DNA of 13,571 bases, from positions 1 to 13,571 of the forward strand of contig CANROV010000040.1 in NCBI GenBank assembly GCA_947632315.1. The letters run 5' to 3'. Below, one piece after another: positions 1-7,794 of the stretch (the stretch's first letter is position 1; the number at the start of each line of letters is the position of its first letter). Position numbers and translations under genes: made by a program. The stretch comes from Candidatus Gastranaerophilales bacterium. GTDB lineage: Bacteria > Cyanobacteriota > Vampirovibrionia > Gastranaerophilales > Gastranaerophilaceae. Under the pieces are notes generated by a model, which was given only the letters and a program-made list of their open reading frames with translations, was not told the origin of the DNA and searched no databases.

Positions 1-693
1 TCCCTTCTTTTTTAGTTCTATCATTTCATCTATCGCTTGTATAGCTTTTTCTTTTATGTTTGACCCGTATATTTGACTTTTTTCGTCTACTGCTGTTGAA
101 AATGCATCACCATTATCCATTAACTGATAACTTACTCCTATTCCTTCCGTCTTGCAGAATTCGGCTATCGGTTTTATTTCCGTAAGATTATCAGGCATGA
201 CAACTGTTGAAAGATATATATTTTTCCATTTATGCCCTGCTTCATGTTTATTTCGATAATTCAAATTCTGTATGGAATCCATAGTTCTTTTAAATGCATC
301 ATCACGGCCTCTTGACCTGTTATGGATTTTTGGATTTTCAACGGCATTCAAAGAAAAGGTTATGTTCGTAAATGCAGAGTATAATACTTCCGTAATTTTA
401 TCAGGCAATGCCAATCCGTTAGTAACAACATTTACGGTATCACCCAAATCACTGGCGAATTGAGCTATTTCAAATATATCATTCCTTATAAACGGTTCTC
501 CGCCTGATATTATAAATTGATAATTGCCAAGCCAATTATGCATATTGGTTAATACATATTTCCACTCATCAATTGTCATTTCCTGATTTTTCATTTCGGC
601 AGGTGTCTTCCAGCCGTTACATGTTATGCACCTTGATTGACAGCGTTCCGTATTGTTATATGAAAATGAAATCGGCTTTTTATTTTTATCCAT
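1..693 (-). CDS. Radical SAM domain protein, 3' end missing
   Basis: This is the N-terminal 231 codons of a radical SAM enzyme; the frame stays open to the window edge, so the C-terminus is not seen. Near the N-terminus it has a C-x3-C-x2-C cluster (C18, C22, C25 in ERCQSRCITCNGW), which binds the SAM-coordinated [4Fe-4S] cluster. SGGEPF at about residues 63-68 is the GGE motif that contacts SAM. The following VNVVTNG and NITFSLNA segments fit the beta strands of a partial TIM barrel. Whether a C-terminal SPASM/twitch domain with extra clusters follows cannot be seen, so the substrate is unknown. The ATG lies 1 nt after the stop of the upstream GGDEF gene and has no clear Shine-Dalgarno sequence, so translational coupling is likely. 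The fold assignment is firm and the function is open. Confidence 0.88.
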   Translation of the reverse strand, partial: MDKNKKPISFSYNNTERCQSRCITCNGWKTPAEMKNQEMTIDEWKYVLTNMHNWLGNYQFIISGGEPFIRNDIFEIAQFASDLGDTVNVVTNGLALPDKITEVLYSAFTNITFSLNAVENPKIHNRSRGRDDAFKRTMDSIQNLNYRNKHEAGHKWKNIYLSTVVMPDNLTEIKPIAEFCKTEGIGVSYQLMDNGDAFSTAVDEKSQIYGSNIKEKAIQAIDEMIELKKKG

Positions 694-694
694 T

Positions 695-1573
695 TTAGTA
701 ATCCAAATTTACTTGAGAAAATAATATTACTCTGTTTTTTCCTCTCTTTTTAGCATTATAAAGAGCGTGTTCGGCATATCTTATAAGAGTATTTGCATTT
801 TCCTCAGCCTCTTCTAAATACGGGAATGACGCTATACCGCCCGAAACTTTTACGGGATGTTTTTCTTCTTCACCTGCGGGAATAAATGTCATTTTTTCAA
901 CATCCCGTCTAAATCTTTCGGCAAATATAAAAGCATTTTCTTCCGTTGTATTAGGCAGTATTACCATAAATTCTTCATCACCGTATCTTGTAACGATATC
1001 TTCTTTTCTGGCAAGAGCTTGAAGCATTTCGGCTATCTTTTTTAACAGTACATCGCCCCATTCATAACCATACATATCATTAATTACTTTAAAGAAATCA
1101 AGGTCAAATAATATACAAGATACAGGGGTATTATATCTTTTTGCTCTGGACATTTCAGAATCAAGTCTTTCCAGTAAAAACTTTCTGTTGTGTAATCCTG
1201 TTAATTCGTCAGTAGTTGCTATATTTGATATTTTATCTTTTAGTTCTTTTATTTTTAACAAATTATTTATTTTGATTAACAGTTCACGTTCATTAATCGG
1301 CGTAACTATAAAATCATAAGCTTCACCTCTTAATGTAATATCTTCAGGTATTTCTTCAACCGAAGCAATAGCAGGAACCGGAATTTTAGTTACCATTGAA
1401 AGTTCCTTTAATTTATTAACAGGTAAATCCAATAATATTATAGAAGGATTACAACTCATAGCCTCATTTATTTCAGATATATCTTTTACTCTAATATCTA
1501 ATTCCGTAATTTTTTTGCATATCCCTTCAAATATAGAATTATTTCCTTCTGTATAAATAATCAGATTACTCAT
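695..1573 (-). CDS. GGDEF-domain protein with degenerate receiver domain (putative diguanylate cyclase)
   Basis: This 292-residue cytoplasmic signalling protein should make cyclic-di-GMP from two GTP if active. Residues 1-105 resemble a response-regulator receiver: D49 (LLDLP) sits where the phospho-acceptor Asp is expected. However, the N-terminal acidic pair is reduced to one Glu (IIYTEG) and the conserved Lys is Thr (VTP, T91), so phosphorylation is doubtful. Residues 120-285 are a GGDEF domain: DELTGLHNR at 122-130, FDLDFFKVINDMYG around 156-169, and an inhibitory-site RxxD (R189-D192) at the normal distance. The signature itself reads G198-D-E-E-F202, not GGDEF or GGEEF, so activity is uncertain. 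The frame is open upstream to 1720, but I chose the ATG at 1573: AAAGGG lies 7 nt before it, and the 49 extra residues are non-homologous and overlap the divergent promoter. The gene pairs with the radical SAM gene 1 nt downstream. Confidence 0.87.
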   Translation of the reverse strand: MSNLIIYTEGNNSIFEGICKKITELDIRVKDISEINEAMSCNPSIILLDLPVNKLKELSMVTKIPVPAIASVEEIPEDITLRGEAYDFIVTPINERELLIKINNLLKIKELKDKISNIATTDELTGLHNRKFLLERLDSEMSRAKRYNTPVSCILFDLDFFKVINDMYGYEWGDVLLKKIAEMLQALARKEDIVTRYGDEEFMVILPNTTEENAFIFAERFRRDVEKMTFIPAGEEEKHPVKVSGGIASFPYLEEAEENANTLIRYAEHALYNAKKRGKNRVILFSQVNLDY

Positions 1574-1597
1574 TATATACCCTTTCTTTTTGTTCTT

Positions 1598-1603
1598 ATT
1601 GTA
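1598..1603 (-). promoter_or_regulatory. Possible extended -10 promoter for the GGDEF gene
   Basis: On the minus strand this reads TGG-TACAAT, an extended -10 element about 25 nt upstream of the ATG at 1573. The spacing leaves a short leader that still contains the AAAGGG ribosome-binding site. No convincing -35 box is present, so this is tentative. Confidence 0.35.
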
Positions 1604-1658
1604 CCAAATTATTTTCAAAGTTAAAAGTCCTTTATTCTTGTTGCATAATTTAACATAT

Positions 1659-1687
1659 TTGTAATTGAAATTTATTGTGTATATAAT
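1659..1687 (+). promoter_or_regulatory. Sigma-70-type promoter for the serine hydrolase gene
   Basis: TTGTAA at 1659-1664 and a perfect TATAAT at 1682-1687 are separated by 17 bp. Transcription would start near 1694, at the edge of the Shine-Dalgarno sequence, so the leader would be very short. It is the best sigma-70-type match in the 134-bp divergent gap at 1574-1707. Confidence 0.5.
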
Positions 1688-1693
1688 TAAATA

Positions 1694-1700
1694 AGGGAGG
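1694..1700 (+). promoter_or_regulatory. Ribosome-binding site that decides a TTG start
   Basis: The sequence AGGGAGG ends 7 nt before the TTG at 1708. No ATG or GTG in this frame lies at a comparable distance, and the next Met is at codon 17 without a ribosome-binding site. This fixes the TTG as the start codon. Confidence 0.75.
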
Positions 1701-1707
1701 AATACTT

Positions 1708-2874
1708 TTGCCGAAACCAAATTATAACGGTAATAACAACAATACTTATGCTTCTATGTATGAACAGTATTACATTAATAATACTGCTCAAAAAAATGAA
1801 AAACCTATACGAAGAAATATTAAAAAGAAAAAGAGAAAAGAATCTGACCTGGTTAATAAACTGATTGTCTTTTTTTTATCTTTAATACTTTTATTTTATG
1901 TTTTACCTTATTCATATAACAAATTTATCGGTTCAGCACTTCCTCCGAACTCAAAGAAACTGCTGAAAATTGATTACTATAAATTATTGTATCCTACTCA
2001 TACATATTTATATAAAGATTTATTTTTAGGCCGTTATATATTAAAAGATACAAAATATAAAAAACATTTGATGGTGGATATAAAAGAATCCTCTGAAAGA
2101 AACGGATTAAAAACCAGATTATTAAGCTTGGCACAAAATTACAGACGTATAAAACCGGCAGTATATGTATGGGAACAAAACGGCTCTACTTATGTTGATA
2201 TAGATGCCGATAAGCCTTTTCCTGCTGCGAGCATTATTAAAATTCCAATACTTATTGAAATGTTTAGAGAAATAGAAAGCGGAAAGTTTTCGCTGTATGA
2301 TACAATGGTTTTAGAAGATTATTACAGAGCTTCAGGCTCAGGCAAACTGCAATATTCTCAAGGCGGTGTTGCTCATAGTATGGATTATTTGGCTCAAATA
2401 ATGATTCAAAATTCCGATAACTCTTCAACAAATATGATTATGTCCAAAATCGGCGGTATGCCTGAAATAAACAGAGCGCTTAACAGATGGGGGCTTAAAA
2501 CCACTCATATAAATAACTGGCTTCCTGATTTATCAGGAACTAACATTACAACTGCAAGAGAACTTGCTAAAATGTTATATAATGTTGATTCCACAAACAT
2601 TTTGACAAATGAATCAAAAAGACAAATAGCAAAATATATGGGACACGTTAAAAATAACAGACTGCTTCAGGCAGGAATACCATCAGATGCCGTATTATTG
2701 CATAAAACAGGTGATATTGGTTTTATGGTGGGCGACGCAGGTATTGTTAAAACAGCTAACGGAAAAAAATATATTGTTGTTATTTTAGTCAGAAGACCTT
2801 ATAACCACCTATCGGGTAAAGAATTCATTGTAAAAGCTTCTCAAATTATTTATAACAATATTTCTTATAACTAA
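1708..2874 (+). CDS. Membrane-anchored class A beta-lactamase-fold serine hydrolase
   Basis: A 388-residue protein with three parts. Residues 1-49 form an Asn/Tyr-rich then strongly basic cytoplasmic tail (RRNIKKKKRK). Residues 50-69 form one hydrophobic segment that fits a signal anchor. After a linker, residues 145-388 form an extracytoplasmic domain of the Beta-lactamase2/class A type. Catalytic motifs are present in order: S175-I-I-K178 (nucleophile and general base), S236-D-N238, and K333-T-G335. By my alignment to the known TEM-1 sequence, the omega-loop segment RWEPELN reads NWLPDLS here. The deacylating Glu166 is therefore Leu272, Asn170 is Ser276, and the loop is several residues shorter. 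Efficient beta-lactam hydrolysis is thus unlikely; a peptidoglycan peptidase, esterase or penicillin-binding role fits better. It starts at TTG behind AGGGAGG. The next gene is 96 bp downstream and has its own promoter-like element. Confidence 0.85.
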   Translation: MPKPNYNGNNNNTYASMYEQYYINNTAQKNEKPIRRNIKKKKRKESDLVNKLIVFFLSLILLFYVLPYSYNKFIGSALPPNSKKLLKIDYYKLLYPTHTYLYKDLFLGRYILKDTKYKKHLMVDIKESSERNGLKTRLLSLAQNYRRIKPAVYVWEQNGSTYVDIDADKPFPAASIIKIPILIEMFREIESGKFSLYDTMVLEDYYRASGSGKLQYSQGGVAHSMDYLAQIMIQNSDNSSTNMIMSKIGGMPEINRALNRWGLKTTHINNWLPDLSGTNITTARELAKMLYNVDSTNILTNESKRQIAKYMGHVKNNRLLQAGIPSDAVLLHKTGDIGFMVGDAGIVKTANGKKYIVVILVRRPYNHLSGKEFIVKASQIIYNNISYN

Positions 2875-2940
2875 AGTAATGTATAGATTTTTTACAAAAA
2901 AGTTTATTTTTGTTAAGAAGGCTTATTGTCGCTTTGTTTT

Positions 2941-2949
2941 TGATATAAT
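2941..2949 (+). promoter_or_regulatory. Extended -10 promoter for the symporter gene
   Basis: TGA followed by a perfect TATAAT (2944-2949) is an extended -10 element 21 bp before the ATG at 2971. No good -35 lies at 16-18 bp. The predicted start falls around 2956, on the AGGA at 2956-2959, so the leader would be only about 15 nt. Confidence 0.45.
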
Positions 2950-2970
2950 TTTATCAGGAACAATTAATAA

Positions 2971-4320
2971 ATGAAAACTCAAAAACTTACTTTATACATA
3001 TTTATTGCGTTGGTTCTTGGAATATTTGTCGGTTGGAAGTTTCCTGAAATAGGTGCAAAAATGCATATACTGGCACAAGTATTTCTGAATATGATAAAAA
3101 TGATTATTGCGCCTTTATTGTTCTCTGTAGTTGTAACCGGAATCGCATCACACGGAAATATTAATTCGCTCGGGAAACTGGGTGCTAAAACAATTTTTTA
3201 TTTTGCCGCCGCTACTTCTTTAGCACTTATAATAGGATTATCTGTCGGAATAATATTTAAACCGGGAGAAGGATTCCCTGACTTAGCTTCTCAGAACATG
3301 ATTGATACCGCTTCCAATATGGCAGCTCAAAACTCACATGATTCCTTCGGAGCTATGTTGGTAAATTTATTTCCGACAAGCATAATTAATGCGATGTCAT
3401 ACGGCAATTTACTTCAAATAGTAGTTTTTTCAATATTTTTTGCACTCGCTATTTGTGCGGCGGGCGAGAAAGCAAAACCTGTTTTGGATTGCTTATCTTC
3501 GCTTTCAGAAATAATGTTCAAATTTACACAAATAGTTATGAATTTTGCTCCGTTAGGCGTTTTTGGCGCAATTGCTTATACGATTGCAGAAAGCGGACTC
3601 GGTATTATGCTAAATTATGCTAAAATCATTGGAGCATTATACTTTGCACTGTTTTTATTCCTCTTTGTTATTTTAAATATAGCTTGCAGGATTGTCGGAA
3701 TTTCAGTGCTTTCTTTTTTAAGAGCAATAAGAGAACCTGCACTTTTAGCATTTACTACTGCCACTTCAGAAGCTGCACTTCCGCAGGCTATGAAAATTAT
3801 GGAAAATTTTGGAGTATCAAAAAATATTGTCGGGTTTGTTATGCCGACAGGATACACTTTTAATTTAGACGGTTCAACACTATATCTTGCATTAGCTATG
3901 TTGTTTTCTCTCCAAATTTCGGATATACACTTACCGCCTTTACAAATTGCAATTATAATGGGTACTTTAATGCTCACAAGTAAAGGTATTGCAGGAGTAC
4001 CAAGAGTAGCTCTTGTTATTTTGGCAGGTACTTTATCAGGCTTCGGATATTCTTTATTGGGTGTTGCAATTCTCCTTGGTATTGACCATTTCCTTGATAT
4101 GGGCAGAACAACCGTTAATCTTATCGGCAACTGTGCAGCTACTGTTGTTATTTCTAAGTGGGAAAATGAATTTAATTATACAAAAATGGCTAAATTCAAT
4201 ATGCAATATGCAAAAAAAATTAAATCAAAAAGTTTCCCTGTTTATAAGGATGAAATGTTATCTCAAATTCCTATTGAAGAACACTCGAATCTCGGATTCG
4301 CAGAAAATAAAGAAGGTTAA
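2971..4320 (+). CDS. Dicarboxylate/amino acid:cation symporter (DAACS/SLC1 family)
   Basis: This 449-residue inner-membrane secondary transporter belongs to the GltP/DctA/GltPh family, which imports acidic amino acids, C4-dicarboxylates or small neutral amino acids with Na+ or H+. Length and hydrophobicity match the family's eight helices plus two re-entrant hairpins. Family signatures are in order: TTATSEAALP at 262-271 (HP1 Ser-rich tip), NLDGS at 298-302 (TM7 cation-binding NMDGT motif), GIAGVP at 339-344 (HP2 tip), and DMGRTTVNLIGN at 376-387 (TM8). R379 occupies the place of GltPh Arg397, which binds the substrate side-chain carboxylate, so an acidic substrate is likely. N387 replaces GltPh Asp405, a Na+ ligand. 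The ATG has only a weak AGGA 11 nt upstream. The gene ends with a stop codon that abuts the stop of the convergent AsmA-like gene. Exact substrate is not determinable. Confidence 0.92.
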   Translation: MKTQKLTLYIFIALVLGIFVGWKFPEIGAKMHILAQVFLNMIKMIIAPLLFSVVVTGIASHGNINSLGKLGAKTIFYFAAATSLALIIGLSVGIIFKPGEGFPDLASQNMIDTASNMAAQNSHDSFGAMLVNLFPTSIINAMSYGNLLQIVVFSIFFALAICAAGEKAKPVLDCLSSLSEIMFKFTQIVMNFAPLGVFGAIAYTIAESGLGIMLNYAKIIGALYFALFLFLFVILNIACRIVGISVLSFLRAIREPALLAFTTATSEAALPQAMKIMENFGVSKNIVGFVMPTGYTFNLDGSTLYLALAMLFSLQISDIHLPPLQIAIIMGTLMLTSKGIAGVPRVALVILAGTLSGFGYSLLGVAILLGIDHFLDMGRTTVNLIGNCAATVVISKWENEFNYTKMAKFNMQYAKKIKSKSFPVYKDEMLSQIPIEEHSNLGFAENKEG

Positions 4321-7300
4321 TTATTCATTTTTATTTATTTCCATAAAGTCAGGCAAGTCAATATTAGTTTGACTTTCGGAATTAGGCGGTTCTTGGGTAT
4401 TTGTTGTTTCACTATTAATACTACTTTCGATGGCTTCCGTTTCTATTTTATCAGATACTACCCAATCAAATGAATTTATAGCATTTAAAGCTTCTATGTT
4501 ACCATAGATATTTACTCTGAATGTATTAGTTTTTTCCGTTGTTTGATTGTATAATGCAGGTATTTTATTTATTATAGTATAGGGTATTCTTTGCACCTGT
4601 ATATTTTTTGAATTAGTCTGTCCGTTAATTATTTCAGATAAAGAAACATCTCCAAAAGAACCCAGCTTTTTTCTTATTTCATCGGAAATTCTTCCGTATA
4701 TGTCTATATTAGATTCATTAGTCAAAAGATTATGACGTCCGTTAAGATACAAACTCATATTTTTTCCCTGAGTTGTTACTTCTTCCATAATCATATAACC
4801 ATTCTGAAATTTTAGTGTACCGTTTGAACTTTTAAAATTTTCTGTCTTATCTTTATGTATTACGTCTGCAACTCTGTTTAAGGTTGTATTTAAAAACCCG
4901 TGATAAAATATGTTTTTTGCGGAAAGATAATATTCAAATTTCCCCAAACTTCCCATTTTTCCGTTATATGCATTAAATTCAACATTTCCTTTTATTGATT
5001 TAAGTGCCTGATTTAGTTCTTGAGGAATAAGTGAAATATCGCTTTTAAAATCACTTCTGCCTTCTATATTATCATTTAATTTACATAAATCGTATAATGA
5101 GTTTTTCATATCGACATTTCTGCCGTTCATTTTTATTTCAAGCAAATTACTTGGCAATTCGTAATTAATATCACCTGAAATATTTCCGCCATAAGCTTTT
5201 GCTGATATGTTTCCGATTTTTAGTGTATTATTTTCTATTGAAAAATCTGAACTTATATCTTGCGCTTTTAAATCAAGTACTTTAAATGTATTAATAGTTG
5301 CTATACCCTTTTTTACCGTTATTATTGTTTTTGCAAGCGGATTGCGTTCTTTTTCCAATAAATCAAAGAAATTATTTAAGTCTAAATTTAAGCAGTTTAA
5401 TTGAATTAAATTTACGGTTATTTTATCTTTAAACGACGGTAAAACATCAATTACGGCATTTAATTTAGAATTATTTACGGTTATATCGGGTGCGGTAATT
5501 TTTATATTATCTTTTGAAAATACTACATCCGCATTTTGTATGGAAGTTAAATAATTTTTTATATTGTATTTATGTATTTTAGCTATGCCAGTAATTAAAG
5601 GAGCATTAAGCGTATTATTTAAAGTTAAATCACCGTTTAAAGATATTTCCTCACCTCCCATAAAATTGGTGCAGGCTGTCAAAGAATTCGGAATTTGAAG
5701 TCTTAAATTTTTAAATAACGGGGTATTTTCATTTATTAGCATGCCTGTTATTGTTAATATTTTATTTTTAGTGTCAGCATTATTTTCTTTTAATGAAATA
5801 TCTTTTAATGTTATCTCTTTTCCGTTAATTTCCGCATCAATATTTGATATTGACGGTTTATTTAACAACTCTCTTATAACTAAATAAGAAATATAATTGT
5901 CTTTATCCGCAAATAATTGAGCCTTAATTTTTGAAATACCGTCTTTTAAAGTAAATGTACCTTTTGTTTTAACTTCTCCGACTGCTTTATAGGGTTCTTT
6001 TATATATAAAGAAATGAATTGGGCTGTTTCTTGAGATATTAAATTTCCGTCAAATTTTATATTCATTTCAGGTAAATTAACATAATTTTTGACTGTTCCG
6101 TCAAAATTAATTTGAGAATTTTTCCCTAATATTATTTTGTTTTGAGGGAATTTAATTTCTTTATCATCAAATTTAAATACAAAATTTTCAGAAGATAAAT
6201 CAAATATTTTCTTTGACGGACTTATCAAATTGGTGCATTGTACCTCTCCTGAATACTTTTGTTTGTTTGTTGTTAAATTTATATTGATATTTTCAACCTT
6301 TAACGGGATTTTTTGAGCTTTTTCTTCGATAAATACATTTGAAAGAATAATTTTATTTTCTGATTTTAAAGTCTTATCAATTTTACCCGTTATAATTGAG
6401 TTAAAAGATACTTTACCTTTAAGAATTTTTACGGGAAGTGTATCAGGTTTTAGGAATATATTACTGACTGCTTTTAAATCCAGATTCTCGGATGAAGCAT
6501 TTATATTAACAGACACATCTTCATTTATTTGTCCCGATAAATTAATGGGCGTATTATTCAGTAATAAATGTGCTTTTTCTACTAAAATTTTGTTATTGTC
6601 AAAATTAATATCCGAATTTATTTTCTCAATTTTGTAGGGCAAATCTTTAATAAATATTTTTGCATTTATTATCTGTGCATTTCCTTTGGATTTTAATTTT
6701 TTAAAATCGGACGACAAACTGAAATCGGCGTTAGCTGTACCTTTCATTTGTATATCTTTAATTTGATTTTTTACGTTAAAACTTTCTGCCGTTACCGATA
6801 TTATTTTTGATAAATTTTCAAGATTTAGATTTTGTGCATTAACATCAATATCAATATATTTTTTCTTACCAAAATTAAACTTGCCAAATATTTTTGCAAT
6901 ATCTGTTTTTGAAGTATGAAGTTCTGATTTAATATCAGCTTCTTCTCCTTTAAATATAAGTTTTATGTTATTATTAGCAAGTTTTGTATTTTCAATATTA
7001 ACTGATAAATCATTTATATTAAGATTACCAAACAGCCTGTTATTTTTAGATATATCCAATTTACCGTTAAGATTTCCATTTACGGAATATTCAGATATTG
7101 TTTTGAACGGAGAAAAGATAAAATGTGTTTTTTCGTTTGTTAATATTGTTTTTAATTCAACATCATAATTTATATATTTTTTCTCATTTTCAAACAATGC
7201 TCCTTGAAGAATAATATAAGCATTTTCACCGATTTTTATATTTTTAAAAACAAGTTTATCACCTTGCAGATAAAAATTTTTATTTATACTTTCATCTATT

Positions 7301-7788
7301 ATATTTACTTTGTAATTTTCCAAAACGGTATCTTTTATAATACTGTTCATAGAAAAGCCTTTTGAATTAATTTTTTCGTTTGTATTTATATATTTTTCTA
7401 TTGAAGTTGAAAAATCTTTATACAATTTTATGTTTATTATGGGACGGGTAAATTTTGCATCTTTTACCGATATTTTTCTTATTAAAAGCGGTAATACTTT
7501 TATTTTTAAATCAATTTCTTTCAACTTTAAAAATATTTCATCATCAGGATATAAAACTATTGTGTGATACATATTAATCTTAAAATAAGGGGATAGACTC
7601 TTTTTAAATGTTATGTTTTCACAAGATACTTTAAAACCTGTTTGATTCTCTATCTCTTGAGAAATTGATTCTTTGTATTTATTTAAATCTGCAAATTTAG
7701 GAACAAAAATAAGCGTACCAAAATAAAGTGACCCTATTGTAACGGCACTTATTATTATACTTAAAGATATTAATTTTATTTTTTTCAT
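4321..7788 (-). CDS. AsmA-like large envelope protein (putative inter-membrane lipid transport)
   Basis: A 1155-residue protein with an N-terminal membrane anchor (about residues 5-29) followed by a very long, beta-rich region of alternating hydrophobic residues and almost no other helix. The start (DLNKYKESISQEIENQTGFKV, about 34-54) resembles the AsmA N-terminus. Residues 865-1050 resemble the AsmA C-terminal domain: YGGNISGDI, then FKSDISL, then GNVEFNAYNGKMG near 934-946. Residues 1112-1155 form an acidic, Ser/Thr/Asn-rich tail. Related diderm proteins (AsmA, YhdP, TamB) span the periplasm and are implicated in moving phospholipid between membranes; that role here is inferred. Its ATG lies 6 nt after the gamma-subunit stop and has only a weak purine-rich ribosome-binding site, so it appears to be translated from the end of the atp transcript. 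Its stop codon abuts that of the convergent symporter. Confidence 0.83.
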   Translation of the reverse strand: MKKIKLISLSIIISAVTIGSLYFGTLIFVPKFADLNKYKESISQEIENQTGFKVSCENITFKKSLSPYFKINMYHTIVLYPDDEIFLKLKEIDLKIKVLPLLIRKISVKDAKFTRPIINIKLYKDFSTSIEKYINTNEKINSKGFSMNSIIKDTVLENYKVNIIDESINKNFYLQGDKLVFKNIKIGENAYIILQGALFENEKKYINYDVELKTILTNEKTHFIFSPFKTISEYSVNGNLNGKLDISKNNRLFGNLNINDLSVNIENTKLANNNIKLIFKGEEADIKSELHTSKTDIAKIFGKFNFGKKKYIDIDVNAQNLNLENLSKIISVTAESFNVKNQIKDIQMKGTANADFSLSSDFKKLKSKGNAQIINAKIFIKDLPYKIEKINSDINFDNNKILVEKAHLLLNNTPINLSGQINEDVSVNINASSENLDLKAVSNIFLKPDTLPVKILKGKVSFNSIITGKIDKTLKSENKIILSNVFIEEKAQKIPLKVENININLTTNKQKYSGEVQCTNLISPSKKIFDLSSENFVFKFDDKEIKFPQNKIILGKNSQINFDGTVKNYVNLPEMNIKFDGNLISQETAQFISLYIKEPYKAVGEVKTKGTFTLKDGISKIKAQLFADKDNYISYLVIRELLNKPSISNIDAEINGKEITLKDISLKENNADTKNKILTITGMLINENTPLFKNLRLQIPNSLTACTNFMGGEEISLNGDLTLNNTLNAPLITGIAKIHKYNIKNYLTSIQNADVVFSKDNIKITAPDITVNNSKLNAVIDVLPSFKDKITVNLIQLNCLNLDLNNFFDLLEKERNPLAKTIITVKKGIATINTFKVLDLKAQDISSDFSIENNTLKIGNISAKAYGGNISGDINYELPSNLLEIKMNGRNVDMKNSLYDLCKLNDNIEGRSDFKSDISLIPQELNQALKSIKGNVEFNAYNGKMGSLGKFEYYLSAKNIFYHGFLNTTLNRVADVIHKDKTENFKSSNGTLKFQNGYMIMEEVTTQGKNMSLYLNGRHNLLTNESNIDIYGRISDEIRKKLGSFGDVSLSEIINGQTNSKNIQVQRIPYTIINKIPALYNQTTEKTNTFRVNIYGNIEALNAINSFDWVVSDKIETEAIESSINSETTNTQEPPNSESQTNIDLPDFMEINKNE

Positions 7789-7794
7789 TCTTTT

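Noticed and set aside
1574..1720. Upstream extension of the GGDEF frame to an ATG at 1720 (49 extra residues)
   Set aside because: The extension has no recognisable domain, would overlap the TTG start of the divergent gene, and the internal ATG at 1573 has a good AAAGGG ribosome-binding site.
1708..2874. Calling the serine hydrolase a beta-lactamase resistance gene
   Set aside because: The deacylating Glu and the Asn of the omega loop are missing, and the protein is membrane anchored with a long cytoplasmic tail.
2891..2916. Possible terminator hairpin after the serine hydrolase gene (ACAAAAA / TTTTTGT)
   Set aside because: The stem is almost only A-T pairs with a mismatch above it and no clean T-run after it; it would be expected by chance in this AT-rich gap.
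3615..4130. Long open frame of 171 codons on the minus strand
   Set aside because: It lies entirely inside the well-supported symporter gene and its translation has no family resemblance; it is a shadow frame.
4013..4372. Plus-strand frame of 119 codons spanning the symporter/AsmA junction
   Set aside because: It overlaps two conserved genes in other frames, and its composition is that of a shifted symporter reading frame.
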